Assembly: GCF_006402735.1 (NCBI RefSeq)
Contig: NZ_CP017174.1
Span: 2,793,001-2,857,000, forward strand
Length of the DNA stretch: 64,000 nucleotides
Direction: 5' to 3'
Origin: Myxococcus xanthus
GTDB lineage: Bacteria > Myxococcota > Myxococcia > Myxococcales > Myxococcaceae
Part shown: positions 1 to 9,511 of the stretch, piece after piece
Numbering within the stretch: position 1 is the first letter of the stretch
How the letters are laid out: each line of letters opens with the position of its first letter
Position numbers and translations under genes: made by a program
The notes under the pieces: generated by a model
What the model was told of the DNA's origin: nothing
Seen by the model: the letters and a program-made list of their open reading frames with translations, nothing else
Databases searched by the model: none

Positions 1-3000
1 GCGCTGCCCGATAGCGGGCCGGTGGCGTAGTGGTACTTCAGGCTGTCGTAGCCAATCTGCCCGCTCAGCTCCGTCTGGAAGCGGATGGCGCGGTTTCGCG
101 CGTTCCAGGCCGTCAGCAGCTCCCGGTTGGCCGCGTTGCGCTCGGGGAAGAACAGCTCGAACTCCGTGTAGTCGTCCAGGAAGTACCGGGTGCCACCAAT
201 GGCCAGGTCACCCTGCACGAACAGGAAGGTGCTCAGCGGGTAGCGCACGCTTCCGAGCGCGCCGAAGAAGCGCTCACCCGACGTGAAGAAGGCATTCTGC
301 GCGCCCTCTTCACCTTCGAAGGTGCGGTCCACGCGGAAGCGCAGGGACTGGAAGATGCCGCCACCCCACGTCATGCGTGACTTGTCGTTGACGTAGAGCA
401 GGTAGCCGTCCGTCAGGTCGAAGCTGCCGTACACCGCCAGGGTGAGCAGGAACTGGTGGTCCTTCATGCGGTCACTGGCCGCCGCGAACAGCTGGCCCAC
501 GAAGCCGCCGCCGCCCGCGCCCGCGAAGCCGAAGAAGGGACCGAACTCCAGGTTCTGCCGGGTGAAGGGCTCGTAGTTCTGTGCGTCCGTGAGGGGCCGC
601 ACCGCCAGCGGGTTGGGCGGCTCCGGCGGCGGTTCGGCGGGGACGTCCAGCGCCAGCATGCGCGGCGGGCGCAGCACCGCGGGCCGGCGCTCACCGGAGA
701 CGTGGAACAGCATCCACAGGCTGCCGTCCGGGCCCGGGCCGGGCTCGAAGACGCCCGTCGTCAGGTCCGTGCGCCGCACGATGCGGCCGTCCTTCGTCAG
801 CTCGTGCAAATCGGAGCTGCTGTTGTTGAAGGCGGTGAAGAAGAGGCGTCCGTCCGCCAGGGCCACCGGGGCCGTGTGGTCCCGCTCCTCGCTGGTGAGG
901 CGCTCCACCTGCCGGGGCGCGTCCGGACGCACGCGGAAGAGGTTGAACTGGCGGTGGGACGTCGCGTCCGACGTGAAGATGACGCCCGAGGGCCCCCACG
1001 TCACCTCGCGCTCGGAGAACACGTCGTCGGTGAGCTGCAGCGGCGGGGCGTCCGGGCCCGCCTGCAGGTCGATGGCGTAGATGTCCCGCAGACCCGCGTC
1101 GTTGATGCCGATGAAGGCCACCCACCGGCCGTCGGGCGAGAAGGCCGGCGAGTACGCCGCGAGCAGCCCGTGCCGGTCGATGCGGTACGCGGTGCGTCCG
1201 CCCAGGCTCAGGTCGACCACCAGGCCCACCTCCCGGTCAATGCCGGTCCGGATGGCGTTGCGGCGCACCAGCACGTCCGCGCCTCGTCGCTCCGACTTGT
1301 GCGTGTAGTCCTGCACGTAGATGACGTCGCGCCCGGTGATTTCGGCGATGAAGGCCAGCTTGTCGTTCGTCAGCGCGAAGCTGCGTCCGGAGATGGGGTG
1401 CAACGACTCCACGCCCGGCACGCCGTCACCCGCGACCTTCACCGTCTTGTCCGGCACGCGCGGATCCATGATGTACAGCCGGCTCTCACCCGTCTCCGGA
1501 ACGATGGTGCGCAGCCCCAGCACGTGGCCCGACGGGGAGGACGCCATGGCGGTGGTGTAGCCGGGCGCCTTGTCGAGCAGGTCCAGCGCCGGCGCGGACT
1601 GCTCGGACGCCAGGTACGTCTTGAAGGCCCGGCGCTTCAGCCAGTTCTCGAACCGCGCGGAGATGCGCTTGGGGTTGTCGCCGGTGAGCCGCTCCAGCAG
1701 CTCCTCGAACTTGAGCGACGGTGAATCGCGCGAGCCACCCGCCAGCCTCGGCGACTCCTCCAGCACGCGCTGGATGAAGCCGGCGCCGTACTCCTCTTCG
1801 AGGAAGGACACACGGACCTGGCCCACCTTGTAGATCCACAGGTAGCCGTAGGGCCCGGGGGAGAAGAAGTCGAGGAAGGCGTAGCCCTTGAAGAGGTCCG
1901 GGTTCACCAGCAGGTCCCGCACCAGCATCTCCGCTTCCGGGTCCATGCCGCGCTTGGCGTAGAATTCGGCGAGGCCCTCGATGAACCACAGCGGAATGGC
2001 CTGCAGCGGGTCGCCGAACATCTTGGCCTGCTCGGCCACGGTGCGGACCTTCTGGATGGTGAACTGGTGCGCCAGTTCGTGGGTACTGACCTCCTCGAAG
2101 AGGCGGTGGTCACCCAGGTACGGCAGCGTCAGCTTCAGGTCCTCGCCGGTGCTGGTGAGACCGAGCGTGCCCTCGGACACGGCGAAGAGGTTGGTCTGCA
2201 GGAACTCCTGGTAGCTGCTGTAGAGGATGTACGGGAACGTCTTGGTGGGGACGTACTTGAACTGATCCACCAGGTACCGGTAGGCCTCCTCGATGAGCGG
2301 CGCGGCGCGCTCGGCCACCATGCGCTCACGCTCATAGAAATAGAAGCGCACCCCGCCCGACTTGTCCCCCAGCGACTTCGCGTAGGTGTAGTTGAACCCA
2401 CCGTCCGCGCCCGCGAACACCGACTGGCCGCCGCCCAGCACCGTCCCGCCGTCGTCATCGGAGTCGCTGGCCATCAGGTAGGTGGCGCCCGCGTCCTGCT
2501 CGCCGCCGTCGGTACCACCGGCCGCGAGCGTGCCGCCATCCGCCGTCCCCGCATCGGCCGCAGCCAGGGCACCGCCGTCCTCCGTCCCCCCGTCGGCGGC
2601 CGCCAGGCCACTCTCCGGGACGCTCCCGTCTTCACCCGTCGTCAAAGGCGGCACGCCCGCGTCGGTCGCCCCCCCGAGCACCACCGGCGTGCTGCCGGGC
2701 AGCCCCGTCTGGGACTGGGGCTCGGACGTGCCTCCCGTGGTCTCCGAGGGCGGACCGGTGGGAGGCGCCTTCGTGTCGCCCTGGTCCGGCGAGGTGGTGG
2801 GCGCGCCCGGGTTGGCGCCGCCCGGACTTTCCGGTGGCTGTTCGTGAGCCGTCCGCTCGGGAGGTTCCGCCAGACCCGTGGCCCCCGGGCCGACGAGGAT
2901 ATCCGTGTGTCGCCACTCGAATTCGTAGCTGTTCACCGCCGTTTTCCCGGGTCTTCGGGGCACGACGTAGAACTGGGCAAGCGCGAGCCCCGGGAAGAGC

Positions 3001-3038
3001 ACGACGAGCAGGGCTGCGGCGAGGGGACGGGGGTTCAC
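1..3038 (-). CDS. Secreted gluzincin-like protease / beta-propeller protein, partial
   Basis: The reading frame opens at a GTG and runs off the left edge (about 1012 codons seen). A GAGGTG ribosome site lies 7 nt upstream of the GTG. Residues 1-21 look like a signal peptide (VLFPGLALAQ). A Gly/Ala/Asp/Pro-rich low-complexity linker follows to about residue 200. The next domain carries HELAH (320-324) and, about 30 residues on, IEGLAEF, the zinc site of the peptidase-MA/gluzincin type. After it come TolB/WD40-like propeller blades (for example FSPDGRWVAFIG) and finally beta-strand-rich sequence that could be an outer-membrane barrel. It probably acts in the periplasm or at the outer membrane; the substrate is unknown. 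It is divergent from the next gene. The ring of domains is clear, the function is inferred. Confidence 0.82.
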   Translation of the reverse strand, partial: MNPRPLAAALLVVLFPGLALAQFYVVPRRPGKTAVNSYEFEWRHTDILVGPGATGLAEPPERTAHEQPPESPGGANPGAPTTSPDQGDTKAPPTGPPSETTGGTSEPQSQTGLPGSTPVVLGGATDAGVPPLTTGEDGSVPESGLAAADGGTEDGGALAAADAGTADGGTLAAGGTDGGEQDAGATYLMASDSDDDGGTVLGGGQSVFAGADGGFNYTYAKSLGDKSGGVRFYFYERERMVAERAAPLIEEAYRYLVDQFKYVPTKTFPYILYSSYQEFLQTNLFAVSEGTLGLTSTGEDLKLTLPYLGDHRLFEEVSTHELAHQFTIQKVRTVAEQAKMFGDPLQAIPLWFIEGLAEFYAKRGMDPEAEMLVRDLLVNPDLFKGYAFLDFFSPGPYGYLWIYKVGQVRVSFLEEEYGAGFIQRVLEESPRLAGGSRDSPSLKFEELLERLTGDNPKRISARFENWLKRRAFKTYLASEQSAPALDLLDKAPGYTTAMASSPSGHVLGLRTIVPETGESRLYIMDPRVPDKTVKVAGDGVPGVESLHPISGRSFALTNDKLAFIAEITGRDVIYVQDYTHKSERRGADVLVRRNAIRTGIDREVGLVVDLSLGGRTAYRIDRHGLLAAYSPAFSPDGRWVAFIGINDAGLRDIYAIDLQAGPDAPPLQLTDDVFSEREVTWGPSGVIFTSDATSHRQFNLFRVRPDAPRQVERLTSEERDHTAPVALADGRLFFTAFNNSSSDLHELTKDGRIVRRTDLTTGVFEPGPGPDGSLWMLFHVSGERRPAVLRPPRMLALDVPAEPPPEPPNPLAVRPLTDAQNYEPFTRQNLEFGPFFGFAGAGGGGFVGQLFAAASDRMKDHQFLLTLAVYGSFDLTDGYLLYVNDKSRMTWGGGIFQSLRFRVDRTFEGEEGAQNAFFTSGERFFGALGSVRYPLSTFLFVQGDLAIGGTRYFLDDYTEFELFFPERNAANRELLTAWNARNRAIRFQTELSGQIGYDSLKYHYATGPLSGS

Positions 3039-3231
3039 TGAAGGCACCTCTGTGGGTGGGGTACCGGCGAGACTACACCTGCTAGGGAGGCTGCCTCCCA
3101 GCGGTCCAGGTATACAAGCGCCCCGACGATTTCTTTCCGTTTACTTGACGGGCAGTGGGCATCGCCCCCTCGGAGGCCGGGGGAGCGCGCTGTTTCGTTG
3201 GGTGCTGGCGCCGGATGATATGCATGGGGGC

Positions 3232-4683
3232 ATGAAACGCCTCCTCGCACTCACCAGCACCCTGGCGCTCGCCACCGCTTGCGGCAATGACAATCCGTCC
3301 GTTCCCAAGGCGGAGTGTCAGGTCGAGGCCATCGATTTGTCGGCCTGCCAGCTTTCAAGCCTCTCCGCCGTACAACCCGAGGGCATCTGGAACCTCAATA
3401 TCAACCTCAACGACCGTTCCGGTGCCGCGGCCGCGATGCGGTTGTCGGGAGGGGGCAGCAACACCCAGATGCTGATGGGCCTCGCCGCCACGGAGCGGCA
3501 GAGCACCCCGGAGTCGTTCTTCCTGGCCAGCGAGTTCCAGGGCTCCAACAACGTGACGATGCGCTTCGCCGTCGCCGGGTGTTCCTCGTCCGGGCCTGGG
3601 CAGATGTCGGGCATCTTCCGGCGTTGCGCCAATGGCACCGCGGACATGAAGGGCACCTTCGAGGCCATCCGGCTGGGCCGCCGCGCGGGTGAAGCGGAGG
3701 CGTCCGGCGTGGAGCTGGTCAGCGAGGTGAAGCTGACCGAAGCCACGGCCACGAATGTCGCGGTGGCCCATGGCCACGCCTACGTGACGGCGGGGGCCAA
3801 GGGCCTCATCACCTTCGACCTGAGCGACCCCTCGCAGCCGCGCCAAGTCCGCCAGTACGAGCTGTCCAACGACTACTACACGGACGCGCTGGTGAACGGG
3901 AACACGCTCTATGTGGCCAGCCGCCGCAGCGGCGTCGCCGTGTTCGACATCACCAACCCGGCGGTGCCTGTCCGCCTGCGCTCCGTGCCCGAGTCCGTGG
4001 TGGAGGTGAACGGCCTCGCGCTGGACGGAAACGTCCTGTACGCGGCGTCGCCCGCGCCCAACGCGGAGGTGTACGTCTACGACGTCACCACGCCCGCGGA
4101 GCCGAAGCAACTCACGCGGTACTTCATCGAGGGCGCGGAGCCCCTGGCGGGTGAGGTGCCCCTGCATGTCGCGGTGATGGGCGGCCGGCTCTACGTGAGC
4201 AACTGGTCCTTCGGAATGACCGTCTCGGACGTCACCACCCCGGCGCGCCCGAAGCTGTTGGGCCGCTTCGCCAACGGCATGTCGCGCGCCACGGCGGTCG
4301 GCATGGTGGGAGACCGCGCCTACGCGTTCGACGCGGGCGAGGACTGGGGCGCGCACCTGAGCGTGCTGGACGTGAGCGCGCCGGCCACGGTGGCCCGGAC
4401 GGGTGAGTTCCGGACGCGCCCGGAGGTGTCCATCCGCTCGGTGGCGTTCGCCGGGACGAAGGTCTATCTGGCCTATGGTCAGGATGGCCTGCGCATCGTG
4501 GACGTGTCCGTCCCCGGCTCGCCCCAGCAGGTGGGTTACTACAACACCTGGCGGGAGACGGATGCGGGCCACGGCGTCGTGTTCCTCGAGGGCCTGAGCA
4601 AGGTGCATGTGCCGGGCGACGGATTCGTGTACGCGACGGATTCCTCGCGAGGCCTGCTCATCTTCCGCGAGGCGACGGAGTAG
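3232..4683 (+). CDS. LVIVD-repeat lipoprotein
   Basis: A 483-residue predicted lipoprotein. The ATG at 3232 was chosen because it places a signal peptide with a lipobox (LATAC, Cys at about 17) at the N-terminus; the open frame itself extends further upstream. From about residue 170 there are repeated blades of the form hydrophobic-FD(L/I)(S/T)xPxxP (LITFDLSDPSQP, VAVFDITNPAVP, LSVLDVSAPATV, LRIVDVSVPGSP), the LVIVD beta-propeller repeat common in myxobacterial surface proteins. The N-terminal 150 residues contain several cysteines and no domain I recognise. It is probably anchored to the outer membrane; no enzymatic motif is visible. Confidence 0.88.
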   Translation: MKRLLALTSTLALATACGNDNPSVPKAECQVEAIDLSACQLSSLSAVQPEGIWNLNINLNDRSGAAAAMRLSGGGSNTQMLMGLAATERQSTPESFFLASEFQGSNNVTMRFAVAGCSSSGPGQMSGIFRRCANGTADMKGTFEAIRLGRRAGEAEASGVELVSEVKLTEATATNVAVAHGHAYVTAGAKGLITFDLSDPSQPRQVRQYELSNDYYTDALVNGNTLYVASRRSGVAVFDITNPAVPVRLRSVPESVVEVNGLALDGNVLYAASPAPNAEVYVYDVTTPAEPKQLTRYFIEGAEPLAGEVPLHVAVMGGRLYVSNWSFGMTVSDVTTPARPKLLGRFANGMSRATAVGMVGDRAYAFDAGEDWGAHLSVLDVSAPATVARTGEFRTRPEVSIRSVAFAGTKVYLAYGQDGLRIVDVSVPGSPQQVGYYNTWRETDAGHGVVFLEGLSKVHVPGDGFVYATDSSRGLLIFREATE

Positions 4684-4692
4684 GCTGTCTGG

Positions 4693-5787
4693 ATGAGCGA
4701 CACCCCGACGCGGTCCTGCGGCAGGTGCCAGACGCTTCCTCCCATCGCGGAGGGCGCCGGGCGTCTGTTCCTGTGGAGCCCGGTGGGGCACAGCCAGGGC
4801 CGGCTGCTGTCCTTCCTCCGGGAGGCGCGGCACGAGGTCCAGGTGCGTGCCGAAGCCCATTGCGTCGAGGTGTGGGTGCCGGAGGCGGCGCTGTCGCCTC
4901 TGGCATCGAACCTGTTGGCCGCGCTCACGCAGGAGGAGGCGCGGGCCACCCGGGCGCTGTTCATGCCGGGGGCGGCGGAGCCCGGGCTGGGTGACTATCC
5001 CCGGGTGGGCTCACTCCAGCGGCTCGTCACGCGGACGCGCGCGGGGTGGCTGGTGGATTTGCTCTCCGAGGAGCGGCTCACCACGCACTTCCAGCCCATC
5101 GTCCATGCGCAGGACACCCGCTGCATCTTCGCGCACGAGGCGTTGATGCGAGGCCTGGAGCCGGACGGCACGTTGGTGCTGCCCGGACGGATGATGCAGA
5201 CGGCGCGCGAGGCGGACCTGCTGTTTCAACTGGACCTGGCGGCGCGCACCACGGCCATCCGGCAGGCGGTGAAGCACGGGCTGGACACGCACCTCTTCAT
5301 CAACTTCACGCCCACGGCCATCTACGACGCCACGGTCTGTCTTCGCTCCACGGTGGAGGCCATCCACTCGGCGGGCATTGCGCCGGAGCGGGTGGTGTTC
5401 GAAATCATCGAGACGGACCAGACGGCGGACGCGGAGCATCTGCGCGGCATCGTGGACTTCTACCGCAAGTCGGGTTTCCAGGTGGCGCTGGACGACCTGG
5501 GCGCGGGCTTCTCGTCACTGAACCTCATCCACCGGCTGCGTCCCGACATCATCAAGCTGGACATGGAGCTGGTGCGTGACGTCCACCTGGACCCGTACAA
5601 GGGCTCCATCGTGGAGAAGCTCCTGGAGATTGCGCGGACACTGGGCATCCGCACGGTGGCGGAGGGCATCGAGACGCACGAGGAGCTGCGCTGGGTCCGC
5701 GCGCACGGGGTGGACTTCGTGCAGGGCTACCTCATCGCTCGTCCGCAGAGTCCCCCCGTGGGGGCGACGCCGTCGTTCACGGATTGA
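4693..5787 (+). CDS. EAL-domain c-di-GMP phosphodiesterase
   Basis: A 364-residue soluble protein that would hydrolyse cyclic-di-GMP to pGpG. The EAL domain fills residues 120-355 and its catalytic set looks intact: EALMR at 149-153, N204 (INFTP), E237/E240 (FEIIE), DDLG at 267-270, K288 (IIKLD), E324 (VAEGIE) and QGY near 344. The N-terminal 110 residues start with a CxxC pair (C9, C12) and match no sensor domain I recognise. There is no GGDEF domain and no membrane segment. It starts 9 nt after the preceding stop, with a TAGGCT box 6 nt before the ATG and no Shine-Dalgarno, so a leaderless message is possible. Its end overlaps the convergent next gene by 11 bp. Confidence 0.93.
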   Translation: MSDTPTRSCGRCQTLPPIAEGAGRLFLWSPVGHSQGRLLSFLREARHEVQVRAEAHCVEVWVPEAALSPLASNLLAALTQEEARATRALFMPGAAEPGLGDYPRVGSLQRLVTRTRAGWLVDLLSEERLTTHFQPIVHAQDTRCIFAHEALMRGLEPDGTLVLPGRMMQTAREADLLFQLDLAARTTAIRQAVKHGLDTHLFINFTPTAIYDATVCLRSTVEAIHSAGIAPERVVFEIIETDQTADAEHLRGIVDFYRKSGFQVALDDLGAGFSSLNLIHRLRPDIIKLDMELVRDVHLDPYKGSIVEKLLEIARTLGIRTVAEGIETHEELRWVRAHGVDFVQGYLIARPQSPPVGATPSFTD

Positions 5788-6931
5788 GCAGGACGTTGCC
5801 GGTGGCCTGCCGCTCGAGGTTGGCGGCGCGGAGGATGCTCAGCTGGATGCCTGCATCCTGGAGGGCGAGCCGGGCATTGTATCCGTCGCGGTTGTTGACG
5901 AAGTTACGGGCGAGATTGAGCAGCGCGCGCAGGCGCTCCGCGTGGACGACGACAATGCCCTGGCCGTCCTCCTCCGCGCTGTCACGCAAGTCGACGAAGG
6001 CGTTGTCGGCGATGTCGAGCGCATTGATGACGTCCAGCTCACCCTGTTCCAGCGCAGTGTCCGCCGCGAGCATCCACTGTCCGGCGGTCTGAATCTGGGT
6101 CAGCCGGTCCTGTCGCGCCTGCTCCACGTCGACCGCGCGGTCGCCGTAGGTGTCCACCTGGAGCTGGACGGCCTGGTTTCGCACGGTGAGGTCGGCGTCG
6201 CGCTCGTTGAGCTGGGTTTCGAGCTGCTTCATCCGCTCATTCAGTTGTTCCATCTGCTGCGCGGGCGTCGGCTGATTCGTGTTCGGCGTTCCTGCGCCGC
6301 CAGTGCCCATCGGGTTGTTCACGGGCGCTACGGTGGGCGGCGTGCCAATGGGCTCGGAGCGGCCGATGGGTTCCGAGCGGCCAATGGGCTCGGAGCGGCC
6401 GATGGGTTCCGAGCGGCCAATGAAGGCCGGCGTCGCGGGGGCAGGGGAGGGGACTGCGCTGGTCGTGCCGGTTCCACTCACGTCCTGCCCCGTCACACCC
6501 GAACCACCCGCACCGCTCGTCGTCCCACCCGTGGTGTCCTGGCCCGTCGAGGTGCCGTCAGCCCCCGTCTGCTGTCCGCTCCCACCCATCGCGGCCTGTT
6601 CCTGTTGCAGCGCCTCCAGGGGCGAGGGAACTGGCTCGTAGCGCTGCGTGGCCTCCTCGGCGGCGACCTGCCCCGCCGTCGGCGGTGGCGCGCCGTCGGG
6701 CAGGACGGGCGTCAGCACGAAGTCGCGCGGTGACGCATCCTCCGGCGCCTCATAGACGTAGCCCGCCGGGGGCCTCAGCCCTTCAATCTCTTCCGCCGCC
6801 TGCTGGTTCGCGTCCTGGAGCGCCGCTGCGGCCGGGTCCCGGATGGAAGGGTCCTCGGGAGGAATCATGACCGGCGCGTTCGGTGACTGGCCGAGGCCCA
6901 ACCCTGCAGCGATGGCAATCCAAAGGGGCAT
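5777..6931 (-). CDS. Secreted Pro/Gly/Thr-rich coiled-coil protein
   Basis: A 384-residue protein of unknown function. The ATG at 6931 begins a signal-peptide-like stretch (MPLWIAIAAGLGLGQ); the longer open frame upstream is Arg/Cys-rich and unlikely to be used. The middle (about 100-210) is Gly/Thr/Ser/Pro-rich and contains four perfect GRSEPI hexapeptides. It is followed by a heptad-like segment (QQMEQLNERMKQLETQLNER) and a C-terminal helical domain of about 130 residues. This suggests a periplasmic or surface protein with a flexible linker and a coiled coil. It lies downstream of the terminator of the next operon and so is probably transcribed separately. Confidence 0.75.
   Translation of the reverse strand: MPLWIAIAAGLGLGQSPNAPVMIPPEDPSIRDPAAAALQDANQQAAEEIEGLRPPAGYVYEAPEDASPRDFVLTPVLPDGAPPPTAGQVAAEEATQRYEPVPSPLEALQQEQAAMGGSGQQTGADGTSTGQDTTGGTTSGAGGSGVTGQDVSGTGTTSAVPSPAPATPAFIGRSEPIGRSEPIGRSEPIGRSEPIGTPPTVAPVNNPMGTGGAGTPNTNQPTPAQQMEQLNERMKQLETQLNERDADLTVRNQAVQLQVDTYGDRAVDVEQARQDRLTQIQTAGQWMLAADTALEQGELDVINALDIADNAFVDLRDSAEEDGQGIVVVHAERLRALLNLARNFVNNRDGYNARLALQDAGIQLSILRAANLERQATGNVLLNP
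6345..6416 (-). repeat. Four 18-bp tandem repeats encoding GRSEPI
   Basis: Four in-frame 18-bp units encode the same hexapeptide. The units alternate between two codon versions, so the nucleotide period is 36 bp repeated twice; this suggests expansion of one two-unit block. The array lies in the disordered linker of the secreted protein. Confidence 0.9.
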
Positions 6932-7036
6932 GGCAGAAATCTGTCCATCCGTCCGCCCTCGGACACCCCAACTGCCTGTACGGCGCCCGACGGGAAGCTC
7001 GCAGGGCGGGCAGCCCCGAAACTGCCTGCTCGAGCC

Positions 7037-7084
7037 CTGAAAACACCCAGGGCCGCGCTCCCGGAAGCAGGGGAGCACGGCCCT
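7037..7084 (-). terminator. Intrinsic terminator of the ABC/LolA-like operon
   Basis: On the minus strand a stem of AGGGCCG/GCTCCC against its complement (one mismatch position, 9-nt loop) is followed by TGGGTGTTTTC. It lies 28 bp beyond the stop of the barrel gene and separates that operon from the secreted protein gene. Confidence 0.7.
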
Positions 7085-7111
7085 TGGGCACCTCAGGACG
7101 AGTCGACGGAC

Positions 7112-8728
7112 TCAGAGGCTGATGCGGAGCCCCGCTCCCAGTTGGAACGTCGGCGCGGGTACGGAGAAGGCCGGAATCGGCTGCCCGTCCACGACGAGTC
7201 CCTCCGGCACATCAACGGCGAGCCGGAACTCACCGCCGCGCCGTCCGTAGTTCACCGAGCCGTACGCCTCCACCGTGAGATACGTGAGCGCCCGGTGCAT
7301 CACGTTGAGCCGCGTGGTGAACGAGCGGTCCGACAGGTTGCCCAGCGTGAACAGGTTGAAGGACGTCCGCTCCAGGGGGCCAGGCCGGTCCAGGAAGAGG
7401 TACGCGGCGCCGTAATGCCGTCCCAGATAGAGCGGGTTGAAGGCGTCCTTCAGCAGCAGGTACGGATACCCGAACGAGCCGGTGTAGCCCGTGGAGTTGA
7501 AGAAGTACTCCACGCCCAGCACGGCCAGGTCGTTCTCCCCATAGGAGAAGCTGTAGGTCGCGCCCGCCGTCATCTGCGGCGTGAGCCCCGAGGGAATGTA
7601 GGCCTCCACCTGGACGCCGTTCTGCGCGATGTCCTCGAGCGTCGTTCCTTCCGGAATGCGGTACAGCGGGCGGTCCGTGCCTTCCTTCAGCGCAACCTCG
7701 GCGTAGACATCCAGCGGCCCCAGCGGCGTGGACACGTCGAGCCCGAAGCGGGGCTTGCGTCCATTCTGCGCCACCGCGCTGGCGCCCAGCTCCGCGGGCC
7801 CCAGCAGGACTTCCGCGCGCAGCGCGCCGCCCAGGCGGCCCAGCCGGTTGACCGGGTCGCTGCCGCCGGCCTGGGACGTGGGGCTTCCGCTCGGGTCGGT
7901 GATGGCGCCCACGTCCGTGCCCAGGTCATCCATGACGAGGATGCCGTACACGTTCCAGCCCTTGGACTCCCAGGGCACGTGCACCTTCAACATGGACACG
8001 CCCGTGCGCAGGTCCACGAAGGCCAGCGGGTCTCTTCGCTGGGGCGACAGGAAGTCCGTGGGGTTCCAGATCTGCCCGGTGCCCCACTTCACGTGCTGCT
8101 TGCCCACGGTGAAGAACACCGTGCGCTCCAGGTCGAAGCGCAGCCACGCCTGGTCCAGCAGCACGCGTGGGTTCGCCGGGGCGTCCGGCGTGCTCCGGGG
8201 CGGCATGGCGGGGTCGTAGTTCAAGCGTCCCACGACGAAGCCACGGATCCGGTCGGACGGGCGCGCGTCGAGGTAGCCGTCCACCAGCGTGGGGGCGGAG
8301 AAGGACGTCTGGCGGAGCGAGGTGTTTTCGCTGCCCGCCATGAAGCCGCGCAGGTAGAACTGACCGCCAATCTTCAGCGGATCGTCCACCACGTCCTCGG
8401 TGTCGAAGGCGCTCCGGGTCGCAGGGCCGTTCAACACGTCCGCGTCCCGGTCCTCGTCAGGCGCGGTCAGCGGCGGCTGCCGCTCCGTGGCGCCACCGGT
8501 GGTGCCAGGGGCCACGTCCACCGTCGGCTCCGAGCCGTCACCGCCAAAGAGAGCATCCTCGTCAGGCCGGCCCGAGTCCTCGCCCGTGGGTGCCTCCGCG
8601 GGCGTCTTCTCCTGCCCGCCTCCGAAGAGCGCGTCCTCGTCGGGTCGCTCCTCGGACTGGGCCCACGCGGGCGCGCCGGTGAGGGCCGCGGACAGCGCCG
8701 CGGCCAGGGTGAGCGTGCGCGGGGTCAT
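7112..8728 (-). CDS. Outer-membrane beta-barrel protein of an ABC export system
   Basis: A 538-residue protein with a clear signal peptide (LAAALSAALTGAPAWAQ). After cleavage comes an acidic linker carrying two copies of RPDEDALFGG, then from about residue 115 alternating amphipathic strands rich in aromatic residues (GGQFYLRGFMAG, AWLRFDLERTVFFTVGKQHVKWG, TAGATYSFSYG) typical of a porin-like barrel. It is the last gene of a five-step operon; its ATG overlaps the LolA-like stop as ATGA, so the two are probably translated together. Known relatives in this setting sit with FtsX-type permeases and a LolA-like protein. I infer it receives a cargo at the outer membrane; the cargo is unknown. Confidence 0.82.
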   Translation of the reverse strand: MTPRTLTLAAALSAALTGAPAWAQSEERPDEDALFGGGQEKTPAEAPTGEDSGRPDEDALFGGDGSEPTVDVAPGTTGGATERQPPLTAPDEDRDADVLNGPATRSAFDTEDVVDDPLKIGGQFYLRGFMAGSENTSLRQTSFSAPTLVDGYLDARPSDRIRGFVVGRLNYDPAMPPRSTPDAPANPRVLLDQAWLRFDLERTVFFTVGKQHVKWGTGQIWNPTDFLSPQRRDPLAFVDLRTGVSMLKVHVPWESKGWNVYGILVMDDLGTDVGAITDPSGSPTSQAGGSDPVNRLGRLGGALRAEVLLGPAELGASAVAQNGRKPRFGLDVSTPLGPLDVYAEVALKEGTDRPLYRIPEGTTLEDIAQNGVQVEAYIPSGLTPQMTAGATYSFSYGENDLAVLGVEYFFNSTGYTGSFGYPYLLLKDAFNPLYLGRHYGAAYLFLDRPGPLERTSFNLFTLGNLSDRSFTTRLNVMHRALTYLTVEAYGSVNYGRRGGEFRLAVDVPEGLVVDGQPIPAFSVPAPTFQLGAGLRISL

Positions 8729-9507
8729 CGGCTCTTGCTCTCAAGCCACGCCTTGGTGAAGAGGTTGGCTTCCAGCGGACGCAGGTCCACCGTCTTGACG
8801 AGGATGGTGGTGGAGTTGCCCTTCTCGATTTCGTCGTAGATGCGCATCTCCTCCGGCATCCAGACGTCGTCCTTCTTGGACTCGCTGAACATCTTCTTCC
8901 AGCGGGGGTAGAGCGCCGTGCGCATCTTCCGGCCGGACAGGGCGTATTGCTCCTGCTTGAGGATGTTGCCGGACGCCTTGTCCACCCAGACCTTGAGGAC
9001 GGGGTAGGCCACGTCCACGCCGGGCTTGACCTTCAGCGTCAGCAGGTGGGCCGTGTACTTGCCCAGCTTCGCCTCGCCCTCGTAGGACGGGTCATACTCC
9101 TCGGCCAGCCGCGACTCGTCGAAGTCCGCGCGGCGGCTGTCAGTGCCGGCGATGCGCTCGCGCTCGGTGCGGCGCTCCCAGCGGCCCACGTTGGGGTCGT
9201 AGTTCCAGAGGTTCTTGTCCAGACGCAGGTAGCCCTTGCCCGCCTCCGTCTTGGGCTTGGTGAACAGCATCATCAGCTTGTCGTCCGCGTCGCGGCGGTA
9301 GACGACCAGCTCGTAGACGAGGTCCGCCTTCCCCTTCTCCTTCTGCTCCATGTACACCATCGCCTTGTAGTCGCCGCCGTTTCGCTGGCGGTCGTCGATG
9401 GTGGCCAGGAGCTTCACCTGCTCGGCCTGCTCCATGGCTAGGGCGGCCGGGGCGGACAGCAGCGCCACGGCCAGCGCCGCGGCGGACAGCATGTTCTTGA
9501 GGCTCAT
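8725..9507 (-). CDS. LolA-like outer-membrane lipoprotein-sorting protein
   Basis: A 260-residue periplasmic protein with a signal peptide (AALAVALLSAPAALA, cleavage near 24). The mature part has the pattern of the LolA-like sorting family associated with FtsX-type ABC systems: repeated strands such as YKAMVYMEQKEKGKADLVYELVVYRR, a KGYLRLDKNLWNYDP segment and a W/Y-containing C-terminal sheet. Proteins of this fold carry hydrophobic cargo in a half-barrel. It sits 4 bp after the second permease and overlaps the barrel gene by 4 bp, which supports a trans-envelope relay of inner-membrane ABC pump, periplasmic carrier and outer-membrane barrel. Confidence 0.85.
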   Translation of the reverse strand: MSLKNMLSAAALAVALLSAPAALAMEQAEQVKLLATIDDRQRNGGDYKAMVYMEQKEKGKADLVYELVVYRRDADDKLMMLFTKPKTEAGKGYLRLDKNLWNYDPNVGRWERRTERERIAGTDSRRADFDESRLAEEYDPSYEGEAKLGKYTAHLLTLKVKPGVDVAYPVLKVWVDKASGNILKQEQYALSGRKMRTALYPRWKKMFSESKKDDVWMPEEMRIYDEIEKGNSTTILVKTVDLRPLEANLFTKAWLESKSR

Positions 9508-9511
9508 GGGT

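Noticed and set aside
3039..3231. A TTGACG -35 box with a partner in the divergent intergenic region
   Set aside because: No acceptable -10 lies at 16-19 nt on either strand, so I do not call a promoter.
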